64,000 bases of DNA from Anisus vortex (lineage: Eukaryota > Mollusca > Gastropoda > Planorbidae), in contig OX421499.1 of NCBI GenBank assembly GCA_949126835.1, positions 8,511,026-8,575,025 on the forward strand. Direction: 5' to 3'. Below the pieces are notes generated by a model that was not told the origin of the DNA, did no database searches, and saw only the letters and a list, made by a program, of their open reading frames with translations. Shown here one piece after another: positions 1 to 10,979 of this stretch; position 1 is the stretch's first letter; each line of letters begins with the position of its first letter. Made by a program: the position numbers and the translations under genes.

Positions 1-540
1 TTTTTTTATCTATAAAAGAATGTTTGTATCATTCAAAGACCTGTTAATTTGTTATTCTTTTTAGACAAAAGATGTTAATTAGTTTGGACAACTGTATGAA
101 CTGTATTTTTTTCTAAAGTAAAACCCTCAGTATTTTGTTTTAATTGCTGTGTTGGCAAGTGGCATGAAATAAGTTGGTCTTGTATTGCATTTTGGGCACA
201 CGGCCTCAAAAAGATTCGCCATCTCAGGCCTAGACTATCTTAGTTAGGCTTACCTATAAAAGCCTGAAATTATGAAAACGTCATTCTCTTTTGTAATAAT
301 AGCCTAGACAATATTCTTCTAAATATTTGTCCTTTGTGTTTCTTTTTCTTTCTACACCTAGTCCATTGAAAAAAAAGTTAATTCAACAAGAAATGTTAAT
401 TTCATCCCCTTCTGCTTATAAGGGAAGTTACATAGATAGGCATAATGCCAGCATTTGAAATCGGAAGACACATTTAGCCTGTATAGGTATAGGCCTATAG
501 GTTATAATCTTACTGAGATTATATAGGCTATGTTATTTTA
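1..540. other. No gene seen; AT-rich left edge
   Basis: No coding stretch, RNA gene or clear element was recognised here. The block is AT-rich with short TAGGCCTA-type palindromes near 490. Confidence 0.5.
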
Positions 541-544
541 GAGA

Positions 545-1240
545 AGATTTGGGCGGCGAGGGTGGAAGGGGGGGAAGGGTACCCAGGGAAGGCACCATGA
601 TTGTGTATCAGATCTCCGTACAACATGCAGTGCTCCGATGATGCATTCGGAGCCCATTCTTTGGACATGGCCTATCCTCCACAGACGCCTCCAACTCAGA
701 GTTGAGTTTATGCTCTGCATGTTCATGTTGCTTTTCCCGAGCACCTCCACATTTCTTACTCTGTCCTGCCATTTGATGTCGGAGGATGAAAGTTGGTGAG
801 AATTGTTGAGTTGCTTTCTTTGCTTAGCATAGATAGCCCAGGTGTCGCCTCTTTAGATTAGTGTACCTACTGAGCAAACAGGCGCACCTGGTACACACAG
901 AGGTTTTCGTTCTATCCGTAAGTGGGTGTTGTCCCACACTCTTTGGTTGATCCCTAATTTGGATTTAAACTTTGTCCAGGGACAGTGTGCATAATATGTT
1001 GCTTCCAATGTAGATGTAGGTCTAATCCTCTACACTCTACAACATCCAATATGTTTCCCCTCAATGCAGATAGTGGGATGGCAGTCTGAACCTTGTTTCA
1101 TGTTGGTCTTTTTGAGACTGATTGTCAATCCAAATTCCTTGCATGCCTCCGAGAATTTACTGACCAGTTGTTGGATCTCACCATGCATTATTAGCGTCAT
1201 TTATTAGCAAAGATCAACTCTATGGTTAATACGGTTTCCA
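545..1240 (-). pseudogene. Decayed non-LTR retrotransposon fragment (RT C-terminal region)
   Basis: Read on the minus strand, the segment gives broken matches to the part of a LINE reverse transcriptase downstream of the catalytic motif. Examples are a VLGKSNMNMQS stretch and a RRLWRIGHVQRMG stretch that parallel VLGRANMSS and KRLRWLGHVKRMN in the better copy at 17807-19369. Several stops and frame changes interrupt it, so it is dead. It sits head to head with another copy of the same protein region starting near 1283. Because the two cover the same part of the protein, they look like independent insertions. Confidence 0.6.
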
Positions 1241-1282
1241 CTTTGCTCTTTGTACGAGCTGGGCTACTGTTATATATATATA

Positions 1283-1945
1283 ACTATCTGTCTATCGTGC
1301 ATGTGTGATCAGTACTCTCCTGTACGCCAGCGAAACTTGGACCCTGTACGCATCGCAAGAAAAGAGACTATCTTCTTTCCACATGTGCTGCCTCAGACGC
1401 ATACTTGGGATATCTTGGAAGGACCGCATAACAAACAACGAGGTCTTGCAACGGGCTAACATGCCTAGCATGATCACTCTCCTTCGCCAACGACGTCTTC
1501 GGTGGCTTGGCCATGTTTCCAGGATGGAGTATGGGCGAATCCCAAAAGACCTGCTATATGCTGAGCTCGCGGAAGGCAAGAGAGCTACCGGCCGCCCCCA
1601 ACTCAGGTTCAATGACGTCTGCAAACGTGATCTAAAGGCTATAGATGTAGAGGTCGGAAACTGGGAGAACCTTGCTCAGCACAGAAATTGTTGGAGAGGC
1701 ACCTTACACACCGGTATAAATGCGGCAGAGGGCAAACTTCGCCTTATGGCGGAGGCTAAACGAGCAGCGAAGAAAAGTAGGCTGCCCCTAACAATCTCCA
1801 ACGGTCCAGCTTTCAAGTGCCAGAGATGCGATAGAGCCTGTCTCTCAAGGATAGGTCTCCACAGACACAGTCAATTTTGCAGGGCTGGCCAAATCACAGG
1901 AGCGCAAATCTAATCGTCTTTCGAGACTATGGAGCCAATGATGAT
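1283..1945 (+). pseudogene. LINE 3'-end fragment: RT C-terminus with CCHC-like zinc finger
   Basis: An open frame of about 210 codons runs from near 1283 to the stop at 1913. It encodes the C-terminal part of a non-LTR reverse transcriptase: an LLYASETWTLYA-type motif, RLRWLGHVSRM, GRIPKDLLYAELAEG, and a terminal Cys/His cluster (CQRCDRAC followed by two His and a Cys). It aligns by eye along its length with the element in CEP76 intron 9. The catalytic RT core and endonuclease are missing, so this is a 5'-truncated dead copy. After the stop come a short hairpin (GTCT/AGAC, 1916-1927) and a GATGAT-type simple tail, the probable 3' end. The exact LINE clade was not settled. Confidence 0.7.
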
Positions 1946-2185
1946 GATATATACATATATATTAATGAATTTATTTATTTACCCTAGCCATACCCGGATG
2001 CCACACACAGAGAAATTATAATATCCACAATTGACAATAGTAGGCCTAACACCGATAGTTAATCTAGAAACACTAGAGGCTAGAAGGGCAAAGAGTAAAG
2101 TAGTAGGCCTTGGCCTAATTATAATAGGCCTTATAGGCCTACATAAGACAAGACATTAAATTCTCATTTAGAAATACAACACAAT

Positions 2186-2530
2186 TACAATATGTTACAA
2201 TGCTCAGATAAACATGAGGACAAAATCACTTTCCTTATCCCCTATGCTAGAACAAATGCATAGGCTATATAAGTACCCTTTCTTCCCGAGTGGCATCCGT
2301 AGGCCTACATGGAATGGGTTGCATGAACAGTATATATAGTAGGCCTAGATACTATTATATAGGCCCTTTTTAGCTCTCAATTTTGAGGGAAATGCAAAAC
2401 AGGAAAACCGGTAACTTACATCATTTAAAGCACTAATAGAAATGCAGTACAAGACTCAAATCTCGGATGAGCGTAGGACGCAATAATCTTCGTTAGAGAG
2501 GCCAGCTTCTGTAATGTATAAGATCGAAAA
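2186..2530 (+). repeat. LINE 3'-end repeat, family L-A (copy 1)
   Basis: A dispersed repeat. It includes a degraded YxSFFPSxxxxWNGLP-like coding end (near 2250-2330) and the 3' signature ggatgagcgtaggacgcaat followed by aatcttc. Similar copies occur near 21.0, 30.6, 32.5, 35.7, 37.9, 38.9 and 44.4 kb. Boundaries are approximate. Confidence 0.6.
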
Positions 2531-3375
2531 GATAACTTGAATATGGAAACATTTTCTTATAAAGTAGCCTGTTATCTTCTTGAATTTCTACAAAATTTTA
2601 GGTAGGTAAGTGGCCCCTTATAGCCTTATATAATCTATAATAGCCTACTAAATGGCCTATATAATTAGCCTAATTGTTGAATTTTTGTTTATTTCTAGAG
2701 AAAATTTTAAGCCCAGAAATTAGTAGGCCTACCAGTAAGATTAAGTTGGCGTCTCCCATTGAGGGGTTGTTTAACATCACATCCCCCATTTCCCCCCCCC
2801 CCCCATAACTACACAAGGGCCAGCCTATTCGAAATTAGATTTTGTTGTTTTTATTATATTATTTGTAAAGGTAGGCCTAAAGTGTAAAGTTCGGTAAAGC
2901 GTAGTATCTTCGGTTCGGTCAAGCAATACAGCGTTTATTTCCCTTTACTTTAGATCAGGGGTCTCCAAACTACGGCCCGCGGGCCGCATGCGGCCCGCGA
3001 GGACCTTTTATGCGGCCCGTGGAGTCCTTTTTATGTACGGAAAAAAATTACGGAATTTTACCTGTATCCTGCCAAGTTCACCCGCCGCATACGTGGACGT
3101 TATGTTTTTACCGAATAAAAATTGATGTGCGCAGTAGTGCTTTATTACTAACTGGAAAGGGTTGAGACAAAAACAATGCAATTTCAAGAAGAATGGAGTT
3201 TGAAATACTTCTTCATCAGATCCGCCAAGAAAGCATTGTGTGTGATATGGCTGTGATGAAATAATACAACCTGCGCCGTCAAAGCAAACACCAGGAGAAA
3301 TATGCACATTTGTAGGGTGAAGTCCGTGCAGAAAAATTTGCTAAATTACAAAATCAACTCACATCTCAGAGGACA

Positions 3376-4586
3376 TTGTTCAGTAAATCCTCAAATGAAA
3401 ACACATCTTTAACTAAGGCCAGTTATAAAGTTGCTTACGTCCTGGCTAAAAGCGGCAAACCGTTTACAGATGGTGAAGTAGTGAAGGAATGTTTGTTAGA
3501 GGTGGCTGAGGAACTTTGCCCAGAAAAGTCAAAACAATTTAAAAATGTAGCTTTGGGTGCAAATGCCATTGCCCGCCGTGTTGCAGATATGGGTGAAAAC
3601 ATTGTGAATAAAATAGCGAAGAATGCAAGCTTCTTTTGTCATTTTTCAATTCAAATGGATGAACCGCTGGACAGCTGTTTCACCTCTCAAATGCTTGTGT
3701 TCATTAAAGGTATGGATGAAGACATAAACATAATACAAGAGCTGGCTTCCCTACACAGCATGTATGGCACTGTTACCGGAGAGGATATATTCACAGCAGT
3801 AAGATGGCTAAGTTGTGAGAAAGTTCTGAGCAGAGTATTGAAGTTAAGAAAGGAAATGGGTGAGCTCCTGGAAAGTAAAGGCAAGCCACAGCCATAACTG
3901 CCTGATGAAGAGGGGGTATGGAAATTGGCCTTTGCTACAGACATAACTAGTCATTTAAATTTTCTGAACCTAAAACTACAAGGAGAGAAAAATCTAGTTT
4001 CTGATCTATACACCCACCTAAAGGCCTTCATTTCTAAACTTGTCTTGTTTTTGGAAATAGTACAGTCGAACAACTTGACGCACTTTCAGCAGTGCGGGGT
4101 ATTCATGGCTGAAGCAACAGCTGATTTCCCCCACGTCATTTGCATGCGATATCATCAAATACCTCCAGCTGCATTTTCAGGAGTGGTTTTCTGATTTGGA
4201 TTCAATGGCAGAAGAATTAAGATTGTTTCAAAACCCATTCGAAGAAGACGTGACCAGTTGCTCAGATGAACTGCAACTGGAGGTCATTGAGTTGCAAGCA
4301 AATGACCTCCTTAGGGACAAGTTCAAAGAAGGACTGATGGGTTTTTTACCAGTTTTTGCCCAAGGAAGACTTTCTTAATATCAAACGTTTGCATCAAGGT
4401 ACCTTTCAATCTTTGGAACAACATACCTGTGTGAACAAACATTTTCAAGAATTAAATACGTAAAGAACAATTTGATAACATATTTGTCCGATGATAATCT
4501 CAGGTCAATGTTGATGTTAGGGACATCAAATCTAGAGCCAGAAATGTATGCTATTTTGGCAGTGCTTCTTACACTCTTACATATCC
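3376..4586 (+). pseudogene. hAT transposase, broken and internally deleted
   Basis: The first frame (3376-3897) reads as the N-terminal part of a hAT transposase of the EPM2AIP1/ZBED-like type: YKVAYVLAKSGKPFTDGE, a nuclear-entry-like IARRVADMGENI, and a catalytic-core start near FSIQMDEPLDS. It then jumps from TGEDIF straight to TAVRWLSCEKVL, so roughly 100 or more family residues are deleted. Reading continues in other frames at 3925-4194 and 4196-4378. It ends with the hAT dimerisation signature FGTTYLCEQTFSRIKYVKN (about 4410-4465) and TSNLEP. Stops at 3895, 4192 and 4376 plus the deletion make it non-functional. It is the original cargo of the element at 2956-5798. Confidence 0.8.
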
Positions 4587-4589
4587 CGT

Positions 4590-4975
4590 AGTCTGTTGGA
4601 CCGTTGGGGCGCCACACATGACATGCAAACCAGCCTGCTTTATTCCCGTCTCTCGGCCGTTCTCAATGCCTCGCATAGTTTTGTACCTGTCCATTCCCTG
4701 ATATTATCTTCCCAACGCTTCTTTTGTCTTCCTCTCTTTCTGCCTCCTCCGGTGGTACCCTGCAGGATGGTCTTTGCAAGCCTGTTGGTTCTGGTGACGT
4801 GGCCTTACCATTCTAGTTTTCTTTTCTTGGCTGTGGCCAGTAGGTCTTCATATTTTACGACTTCCTGATGTATTCTTTTTTGGCCTCTTTTCGTTGGAGA
4901 TATGGTCTTTATAGCAGATACCGAGCATGGTCCTGAAGCATCTCATTTCCATGGCGTTTATCCAATGTGTAATTA
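4590..4975 (-). pseudogene. RTE-like LINE C-terminal fragment nested in the hAT element
   Basis: On the minus strand, frame-shifted pieces read AMEMRCFRTMLGICYKDHI, then KKRKLEWxGHV-like and GRRKRGRQKKRW-like stretches. The end resembles the usual CVAPQRSN... finish of RTE-type endonuclease/reverse transcriptases. Only the last ~120 residues remain and the frame is broken. It lies between the hAT transposase end and a second LINE fragment. Confidence 0.55.
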
Positions 4976-5010
4976 AATAATAATTGAATACAATAATATT
5001 AAATACATAA

Positions 5011-5690
5011 TAATAATAATAATAATAATAATAAATGAAGCTTATATAGCGCATATCCCGCAATCAGTTCTATGCGCTTAACAATTACAGACGATGATAA
5101 CAATAACAGGCAAATATTTAAAAAATGTGAGTTAGCTAGGAGTCCATAAGAAACAGGTGAGTCTTGAGTCCGGTCTTGAAAATGTTAAAGTTCGAGCTTT
5201 GTCGCAGCTGGAGTGGCAGCGTGTTCCATGCGGAGGGGCCGGAGTAGGTGAAGGCCCGCTGACCAGCTGTCACGAGTTTTGTCCGCGGGATCGTCAAATT
5301 GAGTTAGTCCGCAACCGATCGAAGTGGGCGTGGTTTCGTATATATTTCCAGACACGAAATTAGGTAATCCGGGGCAGAGTCATTGAGGCATTTATAGCAT
5401 AGAGATGCCAGTTTATATGAAATCCTATTTTGAATAGGGAGCCAGTGCAGAGAGTAGAGCAGAAGTGAGATGTGGTCAGACTTCTTCTTCTTTAGGACTA
5501 GTCTGGCAGCGCCGTTTTGGACGCGTTGGTGCCCTTGAATGGAAGAGGCAGGAAGGCCGGCCAGAAGAGAGTTACAGTAGTCCAAACGAGAGAAGAGGAG
5601 AGTGATGACGAGCTTGGTACAAGCTTCCGGAGTGAGGTAGCGACGGATAGTGGCAATATGTCGCAGGTGAAAAATAATTAAAAACAACAT
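5011..5690 (-). pseudogene. CR1/L2-like LINE 3' fragment, family L-B (copy 1)
   Basis: The minus-strand frame (start of homology near 5683) reads RRYLTPEACTKLVITLLFSR, LDYCNSLLAGLP, QRVQNGAARLVLKKKKSDHI, LHWLPIQNRISYKLASLC. This is the well-known C-terminal region of CR1/L2/Jockey-type LINE reverse transcriptases. It is followed by a 3' UTR with a GCGCTATATAAG motif and an (ATT)n tail at 5011-5035. The 5' part is missing. The insertion lies inside the hAT element at 2956-5798. Confidence 0.75.
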
Positions 5691-5806
5691 CCATGTTTTG
5701 ATTCTTATTTTTATTTGGACCTCGAGTGTGTAGTTGGCCCCCGAGCTGCTGTTTGATAGCTAATGCGGCCCTCGGGCTGAAAAGTTTGGAGACCCCTGCT
5801 TTAGAT

Positions 5807-6175
5807 CATAGTAACTTACTAAGCTAACTATTTTTTTACTGCCATATTGGCGTTTTTTAAGCCAAATTCTATCTAAGTAAATACATCTTCTTCCCACCTT
5901 TCCACGCACATTTATATTTTCCTTTGGCTTTGAAATAAATAAATATTGAAAAAACTGAAGTTATTTTAATTACAAATGTAAAAAAATAAAATGATTTGTT
6001 TAACTTTAAAAAAGTGTAATTGGTTTTAGTCTTAAAATATAACTGCATGACCTGGTCAGTTATTGTTACATCTGACCCCGGGAGGCTTGACGAAAATGTG
6101 GATTACATGCTACACTTGTAAACATTGAAATCTCTTTCACATGTTATAGACAATAAAATATTTTATTATACAAAA
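5807..6175 (+). promoter_or_regulatory. Upstream region / presumed 5' UTR of CEP76
   Basis: This is the only non-repeat sequence between the hAT element and the CEP76 start codon. No TATA box or other core promoter element stands out. The start codon context acaaaaATGGCA has A at -3 and G at +4, a good match to the animal initiation consensus. Function is inferred from position only. Confidence 0.3.
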
Positions 6176-6238
6176 ATGGCACTGCCACCCGAGAAAATCA
6201 ACGAATTGAAACAAATTATTCACTCCCAAATATCTCAG
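6176..6238 (+). CDS. CEP76: CEP76 exon 1 (residues 1-21)
   Basis: Reads MALPPEKINELKQIIHSQIS plus Q, then a GT donor (gtaaat) at 6239. It ends in phase 0 and is too short to stand out as an ORF. Confidence 0.9.
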
Positions 6239-9200
6239 GTAAATAAAACTGCTTTTAACATATATTAATTATACTTGACTTATACTTATTTTATGCAAAT
6301 GCATGATTCAGCTTGTTCGGAAAATCGTAGTCGTAGCGTTGTCGCAGCACTTCTCTTCCGTCATCGTATTCAAAATTATTGTGCTGGTTCAATATGAATA
6401 TCCATTTATTCTTTAAGTACCAAGCCTTTCTCCCCATCTGACCAACCTATTTTCATTACCTAATATTTTATCATGGCCCGATTCAGTCATTCAATCAATT
6501 CAATGAGACTGACCTTAGAGTCAGTCATTGTTTTCAACTGTTTTGAAACTGGTTGTTGTTGTTTTGTTTTAGAATTTAGACTTAAGAGTACTTAAGACTA
6601 ATTAATAATTAAAGTTTCAGTTACAGCTTTGTGAATTTTGTGTAGGCCTATTTTATTTGAAAGCCTTAGCCTAATGCCAGTTTTTTTATTTTGAATTAAA
6701 TACATACTAAGGTCTACACACAAGTCGTGACAAGTATTATTATAAAAAAGTATAGGCCTAAGTTACGCCTAAGAGCAGGCGGCCTAAGCCCTTTAAATTT
6801 ATCCTTTAATGTTTTTTTAGTTCATCTTTACTTTGATGTCTTTACTAAGCCTAAGCAGAAAAAAAAGGTTCATTATTATACCTCTGTGTCATTGTTTGTC
6901 ATTAGGTTTACATATGAATATGATAAATGATATAGTATAGTATAGGCAGTATAGTATAGCTAGATACTAGATATATAAATGTCCACAGTTTGGACCTACA
7001 CTATGTATCAAATAGACCTGTTTAATTAAATTAGTCCTGTTTAATATGTTAAACAACTGTTTTATGTCTATAATTAGTATCAATTAGGTACTATAATTCA
7101 TTAATTGAGGGCTGTTGCCAAAATCGGGTTCAAATAATGTATCACAAAATCTCCCTTACTTGATGAGAGAGCAAAAATATAGGGCCTACTGTTTTTAGCA
7201 AGCTATTGGCACATATAGGTCCTACTCTTGAAGCATTATAATATTATATAATAATTATAAGATAGGTCTAGCACTATTAGGCCAGCATTAACTGACCTAA
7301 TTTTTGTGTTCTTTTTGAAACAACTTAATTTAATTAGACATCTAGTTTTTTGTCGGGTAGCAACAGTGCCCTCACAAGGGACACTTCTAGGGGGCGGCAA
7401 ATGTAGTTTAAAAGTCTAAATATAGCATTAAACAAAGCAGTTACATTATGCAAGGGGGCGTCACTGAAACATTTGACTTGGGTCGACAGATAGACATGTG
7501 AAGGCTCTGGGTAGCAATATGCCAAAAAAAAAAATCATTATTACTATATATATACATACAATTTTAAATCCTTGTCATCTATGCTGAGCCAGTCTCAGCA
7601 TCTGTAAAGTATTTTTAAACATTAGAGGGGGTATTTCTCATTCTTCTTTACTGTTTGTGGAAATAAAAATATGTATATAATACAATTTTATTAAGGGTTA
7701 TGATTGAGATAGTTTTGCTTACAATTTTCATTTTCAAGGCTTGTGTTAACATACAATTTTACTAGATCAAAAAAAATAATAATTAAATTTTACAAGGGTT
7801 ATAATGTTAAAATTGAGATAGTTTTGCTTACAATTTTCATTAATGTTAAAAAAAAAAATTCTGGCTCTTGAATATTTTGTATTGCTGTAAAAAAAAAAGG
7901 TGGCTAACCCAGTTGGTTTTTTATTTTTTTTATTTTCATATAACTTTCATATAACTTTCCAGTATCAAACCATATATTATTATTATTCTCCTATTAGCCA
8001 GTCTGCAGAGCTGTTTGCTCTCTTGCAGTCAATGCCAGACAAACATATTTACAGACATGTCTTTTTCAGTTGTTCAATACTGCTATATAGTGTGTTGATA
8101 ATGGTAGGTTGAGCGCCGAGCGGGGATCAAACCATATATATCTGGTGCCTATGTTGGTTTAGGGCAGCCATAACATCTGCACTTACTGCACCATTTGTTA
8201 TTTTTCTCTCATTTACCTAATAGAGATGACTGTTACCTAAACATTTAGATTTTGATAGTGCATCCTTAGTATTGTACCTTTACCTTTAAATCCACAGAAT
8301 GATATTCAAAACAAGATACGTGGTGTGGTTTCGAAGATGGTATCTGAGAAGATTGGGGAAATGAACGGTGGGAGTGGATTCAATGCTGCAGATGTAATGG
8401 GCCAGTTTCAACAACAGGGTATTATTGATGAAATTCTCAGGCACATTCAAATGGATGGAAGTCAGAATGGTAAACCCGCTACTCATTTTACAGATGACAC
8501 CAACCACTTGTACAATCCTCTGGCCAAGAAAGGTATTAGAACTTTAATATTTAAATCATTTTTGTCAGTTTTTCATTTCATTTATATGTTTGTTTAAATT
8601 ATATGTAGTTTTATATTTCTCTCTCTCTCTCAATATATATATATATACATATATATATACAGTGCTTTTTTTGTGCCGGTAGCGTACCAGCACCTTTTTT
8701 AATGAGGGGAAAAATATTACTTTTCTTGTATTTTAACGTTTATTATTGATTTATTATATTATTAATTTGTTAAAATTGAATTATTTTGAAATTGCGCGCA
8801 ATGAGAATTAAAATATAAAATGCGAAACTGTTTCCGCACACAGTCGTAATGTTACGTCAATGGTTATTAAACCCATTTCCAATCATGCTTGTTTTTAAAG
8901 CAAATGACAAAATTTCAAAATTTGAATGTAATAATTAAGACTTAAAGAAATTAAAACGAGCGTAGTTAGAAATTGATACTTTAAGTAATAATTATTTCTT
9001 AGTCCACTTTGGAAATGAAGAAAATTTCTGATTTCTTTTTGCGGTTAAATGATGTTCTGACTGGGACTTTGCCGGTAAGTAAGAAAACCAGACTGACTGA
9101 AGAAATAACGGCAGAAGCCAATGTCACAGAAGAAACCCTAATGGAACTATCGGAACCAAAGCTGTCAGATATCGTTCTTGGTTCCTATGTTACTTTTGAA

Positions 9201-10932
9201 CAACTGCAGCCTGCAGATGTTGACTGGCCTACCTGCTGGATTCTAGATCAAAGAAATTATTTTCTTGTGAAATATGATTGGCTATCTATCCATAAAAAAA
9301 AACTTGGTTGTATCCCTTGCGGAAAAGTTGGCAATCTCGGAGTCAAGGCAAAGATGGGAATGAAGGTATTGAACGAATGGGCCGACAATAAAATAACTTA
9401 CTTCGGTTGGCCTACCAATCGACAACAACATCTTATGTCTTTAAGAAATAAATTATTCGATCATAAAGAAACTGCGGCACACAAAGCTGCACTTAAGATC
9501 CTAACAGAAGCCGAGGCAGCACCTATTGAGAACGTGTTGTTAAAGACATTAACTCGTGAGAAAATCGTAACTGCAAAGATTTTTTGTACAGCATATAAAT
9601 TAGCCAAAGAAAACCAATCGTTTCATAATTTCGAATCTGAAATAGATTTGCAAGAACTAAACGGAGTTGAGATGGGCCGTATTCTTCATTCAACCAATGC
9701 TTGCATAAATATAGTGAATCACATTAGTTGTGAAATGAGAAAAAAATAGTTCCAAGAAATTGTAAGGTCGAACAATAAAATTTCATTGATCATCGACGAA
9801 TCAACTACGCTTAGCCAAAAATTGATTTTAATTGTATATATTCGTGTTTGTCTTGCAGACGGTGGAATGATCTCACCAGTAAATTTATTCTTGGATTTGG
9901 TAGATCTCGAAAGTCTAACCGAAAATGGAGTTTTTGCTTCTTTACTACTCTGCCTTCATTTCTATGGGTTAACAGAAGACTTTCTAAGAAGGAACTTAGT
10001 TTCTCTTGCATGTGATGGAGCAGCTGTGATGTTGGGAAGCAAATGTGGCGTCAAGACATTGCTAAAAGAAAAGTTTTCATCGGTTCTGGTTTGGCATTGT
10101 GCAAATCACCAACTGTAACTCTCCGTTGGTGATGTCGTAAAACAAGTTTCAGGGATCAACAGATTTAAGGCATTCATTGATAAACTGTATGTAGTTTATC
10201 ATTCTTCACCCAAAAATTGCAGAGAATTGCAAATATGTGCTAGTTTGTTAGAGGCTGAGTTGTTAAAAATTGGAAGAATGTTAAGCACTCGATGGGAGGC
10301 ATCCAGCTTCCGTTCTGTTTTAGCATTTTGGGAAGAGTATGAAGTTTTGGTACAACATTTTGAAGAAGCAAAACTTGACTCAACCAGAGACAAAAAAGAT
10401 CAGCGCATGTATAATATGAAGGTTTGCAGTGAAAGATTACTTCTACTGAATTTGTACTAGACCTCGGAGTGATGTTCGATGCGCTTCAAGAATTGTCAGA
10501 GTTAAGTTTGGATTTGCAAGAGCGCTGTTATACAGATTTTTTAAGAAAGGTAAATTATTCCAGGCCCTTATTATAAAATTTGGCCACTGCTGTAGATAGT
10601 AACCTTTTCAAAGGAGTTTCATTTCACAACAAAAATTGCACCAGTGATACATTAATGGACTTAAAAGCTTTTTACAAAAAACTACAAGAATCAATTGAAC
10701 AAACTTCTTTTGCAAATTGCTCTCAGTACAATCCCAATTTCTTCAAGTGAAGCCGAAAGAGGATTTTTGCAAATGAATCTTATCATCACTCCAACAAGAA
10801 GATCATTGATGACAACAACTGTATCTTCACTGTTATTTATCAGATTAGTTGGACCACCACTCATACGATTTGACCCCATGGTTGCTTAGAAGCAGACATT
10901 CAGCCACAGATACCAACACTACAAAAAAAGCG

Positions 10933-10979
<47 letters not shown>

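Larger units (their letters stand above)
2956..5798. mobile_element. hAT DNA transposon with nested LINE insertions
   Basis: The element starts caggggtctccaaact and ends agtttggagacccctg, a perfect 16-bp terminal inverted repeat. It is flanked by the identical 8-bp duplication ctttagat (2948-2955 and 5799-5806). An 8-bp duplication and CAGGG-type ends are hAT hallmarks. The interior holds a decayed transposase on the + strand (3376 to about 4586). Two unrelated LINE fragments on the minus strand (about 4590-4975 and 5011-5690) interrupt the 3' part. The right terminus ends only about 370 bp before the CEP76 start codon. Confidence 0.9.

Noticed and set aside
545..1945. Single LINE with a twin-priming inversion
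   Set aside because: The minus and plus segments cover the same part of the RT C-terminus; twin priming would give non-overlapping parts, so two insertions are more likely.
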